Shown: positions 44,501-53,749, counted from the stretch's first letter. The stretch is DNA of 64,000 nucleotides from Geobacter sp. (GCA_009886125.1 VFJK01000007.1:1-64000), one strand, 5' to 3'. Made by a program: numbers and translations. Notes: generated by a model from the letters alone, not told the origin.

Positions 44501-44697
44501 CCTGCTATCAATCTAAAGACGACGCTCCAAAGGGAACTCCAAAGGAATGTATATTTATTGATTGTGAGCTAATTGATCCTACAAGACCTAAATTAGGTGG
44601 CAACGATTCTTGTGGTCAGTTTAATGAAGTAATTGAGTCTTCACCAAAATACTTTTCAAAAAATATCAATAATAATGTCTGTAGACCGAACAAGTAA
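41563..44697 (+). CDS. Large exported protein: transglutaminase-fold core with C-terminal NlpC/P60 domain
   Basis: Start at 41563 after GGAGGGAT. Signal peptide 1-31 (ends AHA); coiled-coil, Lys/Glu-rich region 35-210; transglutaminase-fold domain about 245-395. The His (EHVWVSAW, near 354) and Asp (PLDPSF, near 382) of the catalytic triad are present. The usual Cys position reads Asp (GNDFDQASLLIALLR, near 285), so this domain looks enzymatically dead, with a stray Cys three residues earlier. A long beta-rich region follows, then TGTGYIVMNPDTGAAGYMISGGLAGG (about 812-840), and a terminal NlpC/P60 domain (about 865-985: TPYVWGG, Cys894 in VDCSGF, His946 in THVGIEAG). NlpC/P60 enzymes cut peptidoglycan stem peptides. 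Composition turns AT-rich toward the 3' end. Thirteen bases separate it from the next gene. Confidence 0.88.
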   Translation: MFRKHSRIIAAVVLSFFTWTSGGLFSVAHAAQDAVKKAKTQAPAKKSEGAEERFAKLTDELSANLCDQKTDHAGKKQKLIARKGELETLDTAIRTEFAATEQQLKAAKLPAEILSRHAKFVKHYDDNLNELKRNISLVESAKGAEVETALEKSRQHLAKVKAPSRHQKLDPNNLPHRQPKALKREPRLKKEEFDKDLKKNKHAWRSTKRIMVAANGSVAGLLPSDGLAETVEVQLTPEIRAKALELGNSPVRIYEWVRNNIDYQAYYGSLKGSQQTMLECAGNDFDQASLLIALLRASNIAAKYVYGTVEIPIERVMSWLGVTDPMMAISMLATQGIPIKIATTGGTIKAVQIEHVWVSAWIDYNPSRGAVHKQGDTWIPLDPSFKQYTSQKGMDMYSLMGFSAAQFLESYIRDPRDVTAYQDYGKRLVDFVDTNLPNATIEDVFGTSAVSHSRSIVKKEYPFLLGTLPYKVIIKAGQFSEIPLPYRYSISIQIGGDAFEGTSGINYTGWLSTLADKRVTLSYEPATSTDESLVAQYGGKMLAVPPYLLNVKPVLKINGATVASGAAIGLGKDQSLDISFSGPDGDMDRVQHVITAGDYSAIVLPSQNTPSAASSKNIAALFENAKRYDAADITLDDLLGQLLNSIGYSYFYHIGFENDVYAKTMQLEYRHQPSEALVKHGISVNYLFGIPRTVSEGSVNIDVARNIKSVFSPAKDKTLEKDFMILSGLSASSWESRILEVFFDLPSVSAVRLLKLASERNVPLLSIDSANRIDMLPQLQASDVVKNDIENAVNAGKKVIIPQSEVTYNQWTGTGYIVMNPDTGAAGYMISGGLAGGGTSATSDSLRNPSQEQSVFSMLANRSFWGQRIVFIAKAFVGTPYVWGGKEIETGVDCSGFVHEVHETAGIYMPKGNARNQYNLCSAMDWSRPYADRTAGDIMWNQGLTHVGIEAGINTIIWPPHADPGTPVTGETVLHASGRPCYQSKDDAPKGTPKECIFIDCELIDPTRPKLGGNDSCGQFNEVIESSPKYFSKNINNNVCRPNK

Positions 44698-44710
44698 TAA
44701 AGGAGAGATA

Positions 44711-45682
44711 ATGAAAACAACTTGCATGATAGTTTTGAGTTACATTGTGTTTATGGTTCTAAGTTATGTGACTAATAGTTATGGAAAAGATATAGCTAAC
44801 TCACATAAGTTAAGTCATAATTATATATTGCGAAAAGTTAATGTATTTATTCCGTTTACTGTTAATAATATTAATGTAGCTGTTGATGATTTAGATAACG
44901 TTTATATAAATCATAATGCGTCAGTACTAGTCTACGGAAAAGGAGGAAATAGCATAAAAACTATAGAGCTGAACATTGATGATAAAAAATCACTTGGTAG
45001 ATTGCTAGAGGTATCTTCTACAGGTGACTTGCTTTTTATAGATAGTAAAATCAAGCCTTATAACAGAATATTCGTATTTAATAGTGATGGTAATCTTATA
45101 AATACTTTAAATTATGATGCTATTTTTAGATTAAATGATAAAAATATATTCAGAGCTGAAAATTATTCAAAAGGTAAAAAAATCAGGATGCATGCGCTCA
45201 ACAACAATCTAGAAAAAATTATTGATTACAGTAGTTACTATTTACCTAAAGATATTTTAAATCAAAAACCAGTCGGATTTATAGATAATGATATGAATTT
45301 ATATTACATGTGGTACTGGCCTGATTTTGTTAAAGTTGGACCATCCGGGGAAATTATATCGAAACAGAAAGTTACTTACAATGCTGAATTCTGGAGATTA
45401 ATTGGTATAGATTCTAAAAATATATTGTATGCGTTGGTTACAAGAAACAGTAAGAGTGAAATTGTCAAATTTGACGATAGAGCAGAAGTTATAACTTCAA
45501 TAGCGATTGAAGGCAAAACCAATATATCAAAGGTTATTGATAATGCCGAAGAAGGCGACGCTGAAACGTCTAACTATATTGTTATCGGCAATGGCAATAT
45601 TTATATAAAAAATGCTTACCCGGTGAACAAGAAAAAAGGTGAATACGCAATATACAGATTTGAACAGCAGTTGCAGAAATAG
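44711..45682 (+). CDS. AT-rich exported beta-propeller-like protein, candidate immunity
   Basis: Start at 44711 after AGGAGAGAT; signal peptide 1-25 (ends SYG). The remaining ~300 residues have repeated short beta motifs of propeller blades: DLDNVYINHNASVLVYG, GDLLFIDS...RIFVFNSDGNLI, DNDMNLYYMWYWPDFVKVGPSGEII, NILYALVT. I recognise no named family. Base composition is strikingly AT-rich next to the GC-balanced genes on either side, a sign of separate origin. Position directly after a peptidoglycan-hydrolase tip, plus export, fits a periplasmic immunity protein for the preceding product (inference). Confidence 0.75.
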   Translation: MKTTCMIVLSYIVFMVLSYVTNSYGKDIANSHKLSHNYILRKVNVFIPFTVNNINVAVDDLDNVYINHNASVLVYGKGGNSIKTIELNIDDKKSLGRLLEVSSTGDLLFIDSKIKPYNRIFVFNSDGNLINTLNYDAIFRLNDKNIFRAENYSKGKKIRMHALNNNLEKIIDYSSYYLPKDILNQKPVGFIDNDMNLYYMWYWPDFVKVGPSGEIISKQKVTYNAEFWRLIGIDSKNILYALVTRNSKSEIVKFDDRAEVITSIAIEGKTNISKVIDNAEEGDAETSNYIVIGNGNIYIKNAYPVNKKKGEYAIYRFEQQLQK

Positions 45683-45720
45683 TGAATGGGATGGGTAACG
45701 TATTGTAGCCTGGAGGAATT

Positions 45721-48450
45721 ATGCATAAATGGCAGTTGTTCATTACAGTAACGGTGCTTTTCACGTTGGTATTCTCCACGACGGCACATGCCCAGTTACC
45801 CCAAATTTCAAGCGGCCTCAGCTATCTCTCATCATCCCAAAACCCCGACGGCACTTGGGGAGCTGGCACTTCACTAGTCGAGACGACAGCTACCACCATC
45901 TCCGCACTGGAAACCCTGAAACTCCTGAATCAGACCGGCGGAACAGCCTATAGCACCGGTGTTACATGGCTACAGGGACAAACGCTCCAGGGAGTCGATC
46001 CCATTGCCGGACGCATCCGCGTCCTTGCACTTGCCAACGGCAACGCTGACGCCCTAATGCCCTCATTAGATCAACTCAAAGGCGCCTGGGGTGGAGATGA
46101 GGATTATACAATAAACATCCTCGACACCAACCTTGCCCTCCAGGCACTCAAAGCCGCCAATTATGCTGACCAGACCACCATAACATCTGCTCTCAACTAC
46201 CTCACTTCAACCCAGAACCTTGACGGTGGCTGGGGATTTGTCGCAGGGGACGACAGCAGCATTCACGTCACAGCGCTGGTCTCAAGAACTATCCAGCAAT
46301 TTGCCCAGACCACCTTACTCGCTACATCTCTCAACAAGGCAACCAGCTATCTGCTTGTCCGGCAGAACAGCGATGGCGGCTTCGGGAGCCCTTCCTCGAC
46401 AATTCACGAAACCGCCCTGGCCTACACCGCTGTCGTTGCCGTGATAACTGACGCAACTGTCCTCGGCAAGGCGGTCGGCTTTCTGACCACAAACCAGTCT
46501 GCCGATGGTTCCTGGCTCCAGGACCCGTACAGCACTGCCCTGGCTTTGCGGGCACTCCACTATTCGGAAAACAAGCCGACACCGCCGCCGCTGCCACCCA
46601 CAACCGGAACCCTTAACGGCAAGGTCGTCAGTGCCGCCACCAGTGAGCCACTGGCCGGAGTTACCGTTTCCCTTGCCGGAAACCCGACCATTATAGCTTC
46701 AACGGATAGTGCCGGGGCGTTCAGGCTTGCCAATATCCCCCAAGGGAGCCAACAGATATTGTTTGCATTAAGCGGTTATGCCTCAGGGAATCTTACAACG
46801 ACTGTCTTGGCCGGAAGTATCGTCAACCTCGGCACACTCACCCTTGCCGTTGCGTCACCTACCGGGATTGTCCAAGGGGTCATCACCGATGCAGCAACCG
46901 GCTCTCCCATCGCCGGAGTCGTCATCACCGTAACCGGAACGGCTACTTGGACAGCTGTTACAACTGCAGACGGTGCATTCAAGATTGTCGATGTTATTCC
47001 AGGGATTATTACTCTATCCACCTCTAAGGCAGGTTATGCCGCTATCAACGGGACTGGAACGATTTCTGCCGGTGGAGTGATGATGTTCAGCCCCGCCCTC
47101 TCTATCACTCAATCGTCGGGGGCAACTGGTGAGCTTAAAGGAATGATGGTAGATAAAATCTCATCAGTTCCCATTGCCGGAGCAGTTGTTTCCATCACTG
47201 GAACAAAGAGCTATACAACATCGACAAATGCGACTGGGCAATACTCCCTGACGAACATAGATCCGGGCAGTTATTTCATTTCAATCACTGCTGCGGGTTA
47301 TTATGCCTGGGGTTCGAATTCCCTGATAACTATTGTCGCAGGCGGAGTCACTGACCTAGTCACGCAAATGCTGGAGTTGACACCGGCTTCCACCTCAATC
47401 AGCGGACAAGTGACCGACAGCCTGACAAACGTACCAATTGCTGATGCAGAGGTTTTCGTGACAGGGACTACCCTTAAGGCTAAAACCGACGCCACCGGCG
47501 CTTATACGATCCAAGGGATAAACCTGCTGGGATTCGAGCTGAAAGCTTCAGCCACCGGCTATGACAGCAAGAGCTACAATATATACAATCAGTACCATGG
47601 CATTTACATGGTCGATTTCAGTCTTGCTGCAAGTCCCGTTAAAGTGGGGATTGTTTCCGTTACGACAGGCAAGGAGATCTACCAAGCGTATGCCGATGTT
47701 ACCGTCACGGCGGAGATACTCAACTCTGACATCCTCCCTGTAACCGCTACGATCAACGCCTCAATACTGAATGCCCAAGGGGAGGTTGTCACTAATCTGC
47801 AAGCAACTGCGCCCAATGCCGATGGGGTTCTCCTGCCCAGCATTACGTTCCAGCCGGGCATTATCAGGACTGTCAGTATCCCCTGGAATACGGGTTATCT
47901 TCCGCCGGGAGCGTACAGTATCATCGTCAAAATAATGGAAGACGCAAGCGTAACAGGACTTGAATCCATGGTAATCGCTCAGCAATCCCATAAGATCACC
48001 ATAGAACCAACCCAGGCCATTGCTTCGCTTACCTTGACCCCTTTCCCGAGATATACCAACCTTGGAGCGACCGAACAAATCGGGCTGCAAGCTGCCTTTG
48101 TCAACCGCTCGAACATACCGACAGAAGTAGTCTTTAGTTACGACTGGAAGAGCCCTGACGGGGTTGTCCTCCATTCAGGAACAGGAACGATCACAGCTTT
48201 GCCAACAGAAACCTCCAAATCCATTCTGCTGGAGAGCTTTCCCTTCACATTTACCAAAAGCGGGGAGCATCCGTCACAGGTAAAGATAACCTCCGGACCG
48301 ATGCCGGCAAGCCTTGTCGGCGGAGTAGTTACCGTAGCTCCTGGTATCCGCATAGAACCAAGTCAAAGCCTCACCCCCACAACGCTTATCCCTGATGGGG
48401 ACAAGCGGATCCGGCTCAACATCAGATTGAAGGGGGTGGAGACGAAATGA
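45721..48450 (+). CDS. Exported alpha/alpha-toroid protein with carboxypeptidase-regulatory repeats
   Basis: A 909-residue protein preceded by GGAGG. Signal peptide 1-24 (ends AHA). Residues about 25-285 form a prenyltransferase/squalene-cyclase-like toroid: QNPDGTWGAG, QNLDGGWGF, QNSDGGFGS and QSADGSWLQ are the repeat turns. The fold is shared with the thioester domain of alpha-2-macroglobulins, but no CxEQ thioester motif is seen and no catalytic DxDD. After a Pro-rich hinge come four CarboxypepD_reg-like beta-sandwiches (about 297-375, 385-465, 475-560, 565-650; each begins GxVxDxxTxxPIAGVxVxVTGT). Two Ig-like C-terminal domains follow. It is a surface adhesion or scaffold protein by architecture. 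A four-base ATGA overlap joins it to the next gene. Confidence 0.87.
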   Translation: MHKWQLFITVTVLFTLVFSTTAHAQLPQISSGLSYLSSSQNPDGTWGAGTSLVETTATTISALETLKLLNQTGGTAYSTGVTWLQGQTLQGVDPIAGRIRVLALANGNADALMPSLDQLKGAWGGDEDYTINILDTNLALQALKAANYADQTTITSALNYLTSTQNLDGGWGFVAGDDSSIHVTALVSRTIQQFAQTTLLATSLNKATSYLLVRQNSDGGFGSPSSTIHETALAYTAVVAVITDATVLGKAVGFLTTNQSADGSWLQDPYSTALALRALHYSENKPTPPPLPPTTGTLNGKVVSAATSEPLAGVTVSLAGNPTIIASTDSAGAFRLANIPQGSQQILFALSGYASGNLTTTVLAGSIVNLGTLTLAVASPTGIVQGVITDAATGSPIAGVVITVTGTATWTAVTTADGAFKIVDVIPGIITLSTSKAGYAAINGTGTISAGGVMMFSPALSITQSSGATGELKGMMVDKISSVPIAGAVVSITGTKSYTTSTNATGQYSLTNIDPGSYFISITAAGYYAWGSNSLITIVAGGVTDLVTQMLELTPASTSISGQVTDSLTNVPIADAEVFVTGTTLKAKTDATGAYTIQGINLLGFELKASATGYDSKSYNIYNQYHGIYMVDFSLAASPVKVGIVSVTTGKEIYQAYADVTVTAEILNSDILPVTATINASILNAQGEVVTNLQATAPNADGVLLPSITFQPGIIRTVSIPWNTGYLPPGAYSIIVKIMEDASVTGLESMVIAQQSHKITIEPTQAIASLTLTPFPRYTNLGATEQIGLQAAFVNRSNIPTEVVFSYDWKSPDGVVLHSGTGTITALPTETSKSILLESFPFTFTKSGEHPSQVKITSGPMPASLVGGVVTVAPGIRIEPSQSLTPTTLIPDGDKRIRLNIRLKGVETK

Positions 48451-51400
48451 ACTCATTAATAAAGAAATCGGTTTTCCTTTCGATAATAATGCTTGCCCTG
48501 TGGATATTTGCTCCGCTAACGCTTCATGCTGCCCCTGACAGCGCCGGAACCGAGTTTTACTTTGCCTTTCAACCCAATTACGGAAATCTTGGTACAAACC
48601 GATCTTTGTTTCTGTCTATTTCCGGCAAACAGGATACTCAAGGCACAGTCACCATTCCAGGATTGAATTTCATTCAACCTTTTGTTGTTCAAGCAAATAA
48701 AGTAACAACGGTTGCCATTCCAGTTGCTGCTATGTCCCTCGGTGAAAAAACCATTGCAAAGCTCGGGGTACATGTAGTTGCGCAGAACGAAATCACAGTC
48801 TATGGAGCAAACCTGGCATATGCATCATCGGATGCATTTCTGGCGTTCCCAGTAGACGTGTTAGGACTTGAATATATTGCCATGAGCTATACAGGGTTAT
48901 GGTATTCGACTTCGCCAAAATACGACTTTCCTTCTCAAATAGCTGTTATCGGTGTATTTGACAATACGACTGTGACGATTACCCCTTCAGTGGAATCAAG
49001 AGGCCGCCCTGCCGGAATTCCGTTCACAGCTTCCCTTAATAGCGGCGACACTTATCAGATATCTGGCACGAAAGATGCCGATCTTACCGGGACCATAATA
49101 ACTTCCTCGGCGCCTGTCGCTGTGATGAGCGGAGCAAGTATGGCCAATGTCCCCATTGTAAAGGCAACGGCTGATCATCTTGTGGAAATGATGCCACCAG
49201 TTAGCACATGGGGGAAATCTTTTCTTAGCATACCGTTGGCAACTCGTATGAAAGGAGACAACTTCCGCATTCTTGCCTCGCAGGACAATACTGCTGTGAA
49301 AATCAATGGCGCAGTTGTAGCAACGTTGAATCGTGGGAAATTCTATGAAACAGTCCTGACTGATCGCTCACAGATAGAAACGAGCGCGCCGACTCTGGTG
49401 GCTCAATATTCTACTAGTTTTCAATTTGATGGTGTAATTGATGGAGCATATAATGTCAATGCTGACCCTTTCATGATACTAATTCCTCCCACAGAGCAGT
49501 TTTTACGCCAATATACTTTCAGTGCTATTTCTGGATTTTCCCCTAATTTCGTGAACATTGTAGCGCCAAGTTCATCTATAATATCTGTCACTTTGGATGG
49601 AACCCCTGTTAACTCAGCCCTCTTTACGACAATTGGCTCCAGTGGTTTCAGCGGAGCTCAAGTCCAAATTTCAACTGGTGCTCATGTAATCAGTTCGGAT
49701 GCGCCTCTCGGCATATATGTATATGGTTTTGGCTATGCTAATTCATACGGCTACCCAGGGGGAATGTCGTTCCAGCCGATCAATCAGGGAGGGGACAGCT
49801 TTGCGCCGAATGTAAAACTTAACCAGGTTGGTGACACCATCCAGGGGATCGCTACGGACAGCGAAGATATTAATGCCAATGGACTGCTGGATGCTGGTGA
49901 GGATCTGAATAACAACGGCATTATTGACCGCCGTGGCAACAATGTTCCGAATAGTAATGGAATTATAGATCAGGATACAGGGATATTTAAGGTGGAGCTG
50001 GAAGCAGGGGCAACAAATCTGAAGCTGGATCGTCTCCCGTTTGTTCCAGGTGCATTGACCGCCTATTTCTCGATCTCGCTGTTGGACCCAAAATTGCCGG
50101 GGAGTGGTGTCTTGCGGGTAGCTGATGGGGTTGGCAATCTGACCAAATCGCCGATATCTCTATTCGGCGTCCCTACCCTTAAAGATGTGCGCCTCATTGA
50201 TACTATCTCCACCAATACTATTGATATTGATAGCTCGTCATATTCCAAAACCCCCTACAGTATTAATGTAGTCGGAGATCGGACCGTTATCGAATGGCGG
50301 TTCGACAGCTTTCCGGCAGACTCTTTTCAGGATCTCGGTTTGGATCTGGTTATAAAGAATCCGGCGGCAGGGGAACAGCGACTGATTAGTCACAAGCTGG
50401 AACTGACTTATGTTGATCCGAACGGTAAGCAGGTGCGGACTGAGCTGGACCCCCAGTATGCAAGGGTTTTGAATTCTGCTTTTGACAGCACGATTACCTC
50501 GGATAAATCTGCCTATCCGGCAAATGAAAACGTCCTGCTCAATGTGAGGGTCAATAACCTCAGCGAGTATGCAAGAACCATCGATGCAAGAATAATAGTC
50601 GAAGACAGCCAGGGCATATTGGCCAAAGAAGTTGCACTCTTGCCGACGCAGAGTTTAACCTCCGGAACGATCAAAGAGTTTGCCAACCTTGCCTTCAATA
50701 CCGGTTCCATCCTTGCCGGAGATTATCGAGCCCATCTCTTCCTTTCCGAAAACAACAGGCAGGTGGGGGAGTCTATTGCCACTTTCAAAATCCAGCCGAC
50801 TATGACCCTGAATTCAAAAGTGACAACGGATAAGGCTTCCTATTCCGCCAATGAACGTGTTGCAATTAAAGCGAATATTCAAAGTTTGAGCCCCAATTAC
50901 ATCTTCTCGGCACTGACCGCAAAAACAAGCATAGTCAATGACCAGGGGCTGATTCTGTTCACTGATGCGAAGACCATACCTCAACTTGCAACCAACCAGA
51001 CAGTTGAGTTGGCTACCAACTGGAACAGCGCCGTATTCCCGAAGGGCGCGTACACAGTAAAATCTGATGTTTTCGACGGAGCAACGCTTTTAAGCACGAC
51101 TCAATCAACGTTTGCAATAGTTGGCTCCACGGTTAAGGCTACCGGAGTTACTGGGACAGTTTCGATGCTGCCCAGTTCCATCGAATTTGGATCAGATGGG
51201 ACTATTACCTTTTCGCTTGCGAATAAAGGAAATGAAGAGATCCCCAATGCAACGGTGAAACTCCTCATTGTCGATCCTGATTCAACCCAGGTGATAAAAC
51301 TGTTGGAACCAATGAAGAGCATCGTTGTCCCTGCGATTGGATCTTTAACCGGCCAAGTGGTTTTACCGACAGCCGGGCTGACCCTGAAAAGCTATCTGGT

Positions 51401-53129
51401 GGTCATGCAGCTTGAGCAGCCGGGGAGCGTGAATTCCCTTGCCAGCAGTTCATTTGCAGTCAAGGACACAACGCCACCGATTGTAATCATTGTCATTCCT
51501 GTAAAAGATACTCTGTATAGTTCACCTGTAAACCTGTCCATCATTGCAGCTGATAATGCTTCCGGTATGGAGAGGGTCGAATATCAGATATACGATGGAA
51601 TCTGGAATAGCCTTCCGGTTGCAGACCCCGCCATTGGCAAATATGCACTGTCATGGCAGCCAGCGGTTGCCGACAACGGTGTGCGAACCGTCAAGTTCAG
51701 AGGCTTTGATTTGGCGGGTAACCAAAGTAATCCCATTTCAGTAACGTTTACGGTTGACACCATCCCGCCGGTCCTGACGGTCTCTACTCTGAGCGACGGC
51801 AGCTATACAAACAAGGAAGTGCTCAATATCTCCGGAACGGTGCGGGATAATTCCGGAGTCGCCAGTCTTGATGTTAATTGTGCCGTCGTATCGGTTGCCG
51901 GTGACGGTTCCTTCAGTCAGGCCCTGTTGCTCAAAAATCCTGACAATACTGTAGAGGTCAAAGCCATCGACATGGCAGGAAACAAGGCAGTTGACAGCCG
52001 CACCATCCACTTCGACCAGAAAGCACCAAACCTGACCATAGACGCTCCAGCAGATAACAGCAAAACAGCCATCTCCCCAATAGAAGTTAAAGGGAGCGTA
52101 GATGAAACCTCAACCGTCACCTCCAAGCTTAATGGCATCATCCAGCCGGTAATCATGGACGGCAACCGCTTCTCGGCCACAGTGCTTCCCGAACCACGCT
52201 GGAACACCATCGAAATAACCGCCACAGATTTGGCTGGAAACACGAGCAGCCAGAAGCGGAGCGTGCTGTTCGACGACCAGAGGCCGTCACTGGCAATCAC
52301 CGAGCCATCCCAGGATATCCGTACCAACAAAAGCAGCATGACCATCAGCGGCAAGGTTTCTGACCCTTACTCCGCTGTAGGCTTAACCGTAGCAATGGAC
52401 GGAGTCATCCTCACACCGCCGGTGGTTAATGACATCTTCTCCCAGATCGTCATCTTCACAGACGAAAAGCTCTACCCGATCACTATAACCGCCAGTAACG
52501 AAATAGGTACGCAGACTATCGCCCAGCGCAACATCATCTTTGATAAAACCCCGCCGAACATGACCATCGATCCGGTCTGCAGCCCGACCAATGCATCGAG
52601 TCAGATCGTAAAAGGCACCAGAGAGGATGGGGCAATTGTGGTTGTCAGCTGTGCTACCGCCACAGTCGGCGCTGTGGAGTATCCGACAACCACCAGTTGG
52701 CGGATGTCGCTCGCCGGGATGCAGGAGGGAGAGAACCGGCTACAGGCGACAGCCACAGATCTGGCTGACAACCGGACAACAGCCAATGCTACAATCCTTT
52801 ACGTGCCCAAGGCTCCTGAAGTGACCATCAGCGCCAGCCCTAACCAGATCTGGCCGCCGAATAAGAAGCTTGTCCCTGTAGTCATTGCCGGAAACGTGGC
52901 TACCTTTGGTGTGGACGTTAGGGACGTGACTGTCTCTGTTGCCGACGAATACGGCAAGTACAATCTTCAGGGGCTTAAACTTGGAGATACGGTGCTGCTG
53001 GAGGCATGGCGCGACGGGAACGACATGGACGGCAGGGTCTACACCATAACTGCTGTCGTCACGGATCAGGCGGGAAACAGGACAACGAAGTCAACAGCGG
53101 TCATTGTTCCCCACGATATGGGGAAATAG
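48447..53129 (+). CDS. Giant exported protein: IgGFc-binding domain plus Ig-like repeats
   Basis: A 1560-residue protein. Signal peptide 1-28 (ends LHA); N-terminal IgGFc-binding-type domain (about 30-440: GTEFYFAFQPNYG, NRSLFLSISG, then repeated VTIP and VYGANL blades). A calcium-binding-like segment follows near 470-510 (DINANGLLDAGEDLNNNGIIDRRGN, Asp/Asn-rich as in thrombospondin type 3 repeats). Two CARDB/Ig-like domains beginning SDKSAYPANENV and TDKASYSANERV, and then several bacterial Ig-like domains with the DTTPP/DTIPP/DKTPP-type linkers, complete it. There is no sortase or C-terminal barrel motif, so anchoring is unclear. It ends the cassette; a strong terminator follows at 53164. 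Confidence 0.88.
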   Translation: MNSLIKKSVFLSIIMLALWIFAPLTLHAAPDSAGTEFYFAFQPNYGNLGTNRSLFLSISGKQDTQGTVTIPGLNFIQPFVVQANKVTTVAIPVAAMSLGEKTIAKLGVHVVAQNEITVYGANLAYASSDAFLAFPVDVLGLEYIAMSYTGLWYSTSPKYDFPSQIAVIGVFDNTTVTITPSVESRGRPAGIPFTASLNSGDTYQISGTKDADLTGTIITSSAPVAVMSGASMANVPIVKATADHLVEMMPPVSTWGKSFLSIPLATRMKGDNFRILASQDNTAVKINGAVVATLNRGKFYETVLTDRSQIETSAPTLVAQYSTSFQFDGVIDGAYNVNADPFMILIPPTEQFLRQYTFSAISGFSPNFVNIVAPSSSIISVTLDGTPVNSALFTTIGSSGFSGAQVQISTGAHVISSDAPLGIYVYGFGYANSYGYPGGMSFQPINQGGDSFAPNVKLNQVGDTIQGIATDSEDINANGLLDAGEDLNNNGIIDRRGNNVPNSNGIIDQDTGIFKVELEAGATNLKLDRLPFVPGALTAYFSISLLDPKLPGSGVLRVADGVGNLTKSPISLFGVPTLKDVRLIDTISTNTIDIDSSSYSKTPYSINVVGDRTVIEWRFDSFPADSFQDLGLDLVIKNPAAGEQRLISHKLELTYVDPNGKQVRTELDPQYARVLNSAFDSTITSDKSAYPANENVLLNVRVNNLSEYARTIDARIIVEDSQGILAKEVALLPTQSLTSGTIKEFANLAFNTGSILAGDYRAHLFLSENNRQVGESIATFKIQPTMTLNSKVTTDKASYSANERVAIKANIQSLSPNYIFSALTAKTSIVNDQGLILFTDAKTIPQLATNQTVELATNWNSAVFPKGAYTVKSDVFDGATLLSTTQSTFAIVGSTVKATGVTGTVSMLPSSIEFGSDGTITFSLANKGNEEIPNATVKLLIVDPDSTQVIKLLEPMKSIVVPAIGSLTGQVVLPTAGLTLKSYLVVMQLEQPGSVNSLASSSFAVKDTTPPIVIIVIPVKDTLYSSPVNLSIIAADNASGMERVEYQIYDGIWNSLPVADPAIGKYALSWQPAVADNGVRTVKFRGFDLAGNQSNPISVTFTVDTIPPVLTVSTLSDGSYTNKEVLNISGTVRDNSGVASLDVNCAVVSVAGDGSFSQALLLKNPDNTVEVKAIDMAGNKAVDSRTIHFDQKAPNLTIDAPADNSKTAISPIEVKGSVDETSTVTSKLNGIIQPVIMDGNRFSATVLPEPRWNTIEITATDLAGNTSSQKRSVLFDDQRPSLAITEPSQDIRTNKSSMTISGKVSDPYSAVGLTVAMDGVILTPPVVNDIFSQIVIFTDEKLYPITITASNEIGTQTIAQRNIIFDKTPPNMTIDPVCSPTNASSQIVKGTREDGAIVVVSCATATVGAVEYPTTTSWRMSLAGMQEGENRLQATATDLADNRTTANATILYVPKAPEVTISASPNQIWPPNKKLVPVVIAGNVATFGVDVRDVTVSVADEYGKYNLQGLKLGDTVLLEAWRDGNDMDGRVYTITAVVTDQAGNRTTKSTAVIVPHDMGK

Positions 53130-53163
53130 ATGGCGGTTAAATAACTCGTCAGCAATCTGCAAT

Positions 53164-53207
53164 AACGAAAGAAGGGAGCGCACAACCGGTCGCTCCCTTC
53201 TTTCGTT
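53164..53207 (+). terminator. Intrinsic terminator ending the secreted-protein cassette
   Basis: AACGAAAGAAGGGAGCG pairs perfectly (17 bp) with CGCTCCCTTCTTTCGTT. It separates the cassette from the Rrf2 regulator gene. Confidence 0.88.
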
Positions 53208-53295
53208 GCAAACTTTAAATTCCGATACAAAATTTTCTTGACTCTTTTTTCTCATCATTGTAAAAAAGATAAAAAAGGTCTTTAAGGGATTAAGC

Positions 53296-53706
53296 ATGAT
53301 GGAGTTAACCCGAAAGGGTGAATATGCGATCAGGGGAATAGTGTATCTGGCCAAGCAGCCTGTCGGCAAGGTCGTACTTGTCAGTGACGTCGCAGATGCT
53401 ACCGGCGTATCACAGACATTCCTCGCAAAGATATTCCAGAGCTTTGCCAAGCTCGGCCTGGTGAACTCTTTCAGGGGGACCGGCGGGGGCTTCCTTCTCG
53501 GAAGACCGGCAGCAAAGATAACCCTTCGCCAGGTAGTAGAAGCTGTCGAAGGTCCGATCATGCCGAATAGATGCCTCTCCGGAGAAGGCATGTGCACTCG
53601 TGAAGCTGAATGCATGGTGCATCCGATATGGCGTAAAATACAGGGTGAGGTCTCATCGATTCTGGACTCAGTAACTCTTGAGGATCTTGCCAAAGAAAAA
53701 AAATAG
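53296..53706 (+). CDS. Rrf2 family transcriptional regulator with three cysteines
   Basis: A 136-residue winged-helix regulator: MMELTRKGEYAIRGIVYLAKQP, the DVADATGVSQTFLAKIFQSFAKLGLVNSFRGTGGGFLLGRP DNA-binding part, and a cluster of three Cys (RCLSGEGMCTREAEC, about 95-110) spaced like IscR/NsrR-type [2Fe-2S] ligands. Such regulators sense iron-sulfur status, nitric oxide or oxygen. It lies 84 bp upstream of cydA on the same strand, so control of the bd oxidase is the natural guess. A weak TTGACT promoter precedes it at 53238, and a short G/C hairpin with T-run (53703-53725) follows its stop. Confidence 0.92.
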   Translation: MMELTRKGEYAIRGIVYLAKQPVGKVVLVSDVADATGVSQTFLAKIFQSFAKLGLVNSFRGTGGGFLLGRPAAKITLRQVVEAVEGPIMPNRCLSGEGMCTREAECMVHPIWRKIQGEVSSILDSVTLEDLAKEKK

Positions 53707-53749
53707 GGGGGACCCCCTTTTTTTTGCCTGAATATGAGATAAAATAAGT

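Noticed and set aside
45721-46600. Functional squalene-hopene or terpene cyclase
   Set aside because: Only the toroid repeat turns are present. The protein is exported, lacks DxDD, and is far shorter in this region than real cyclases.
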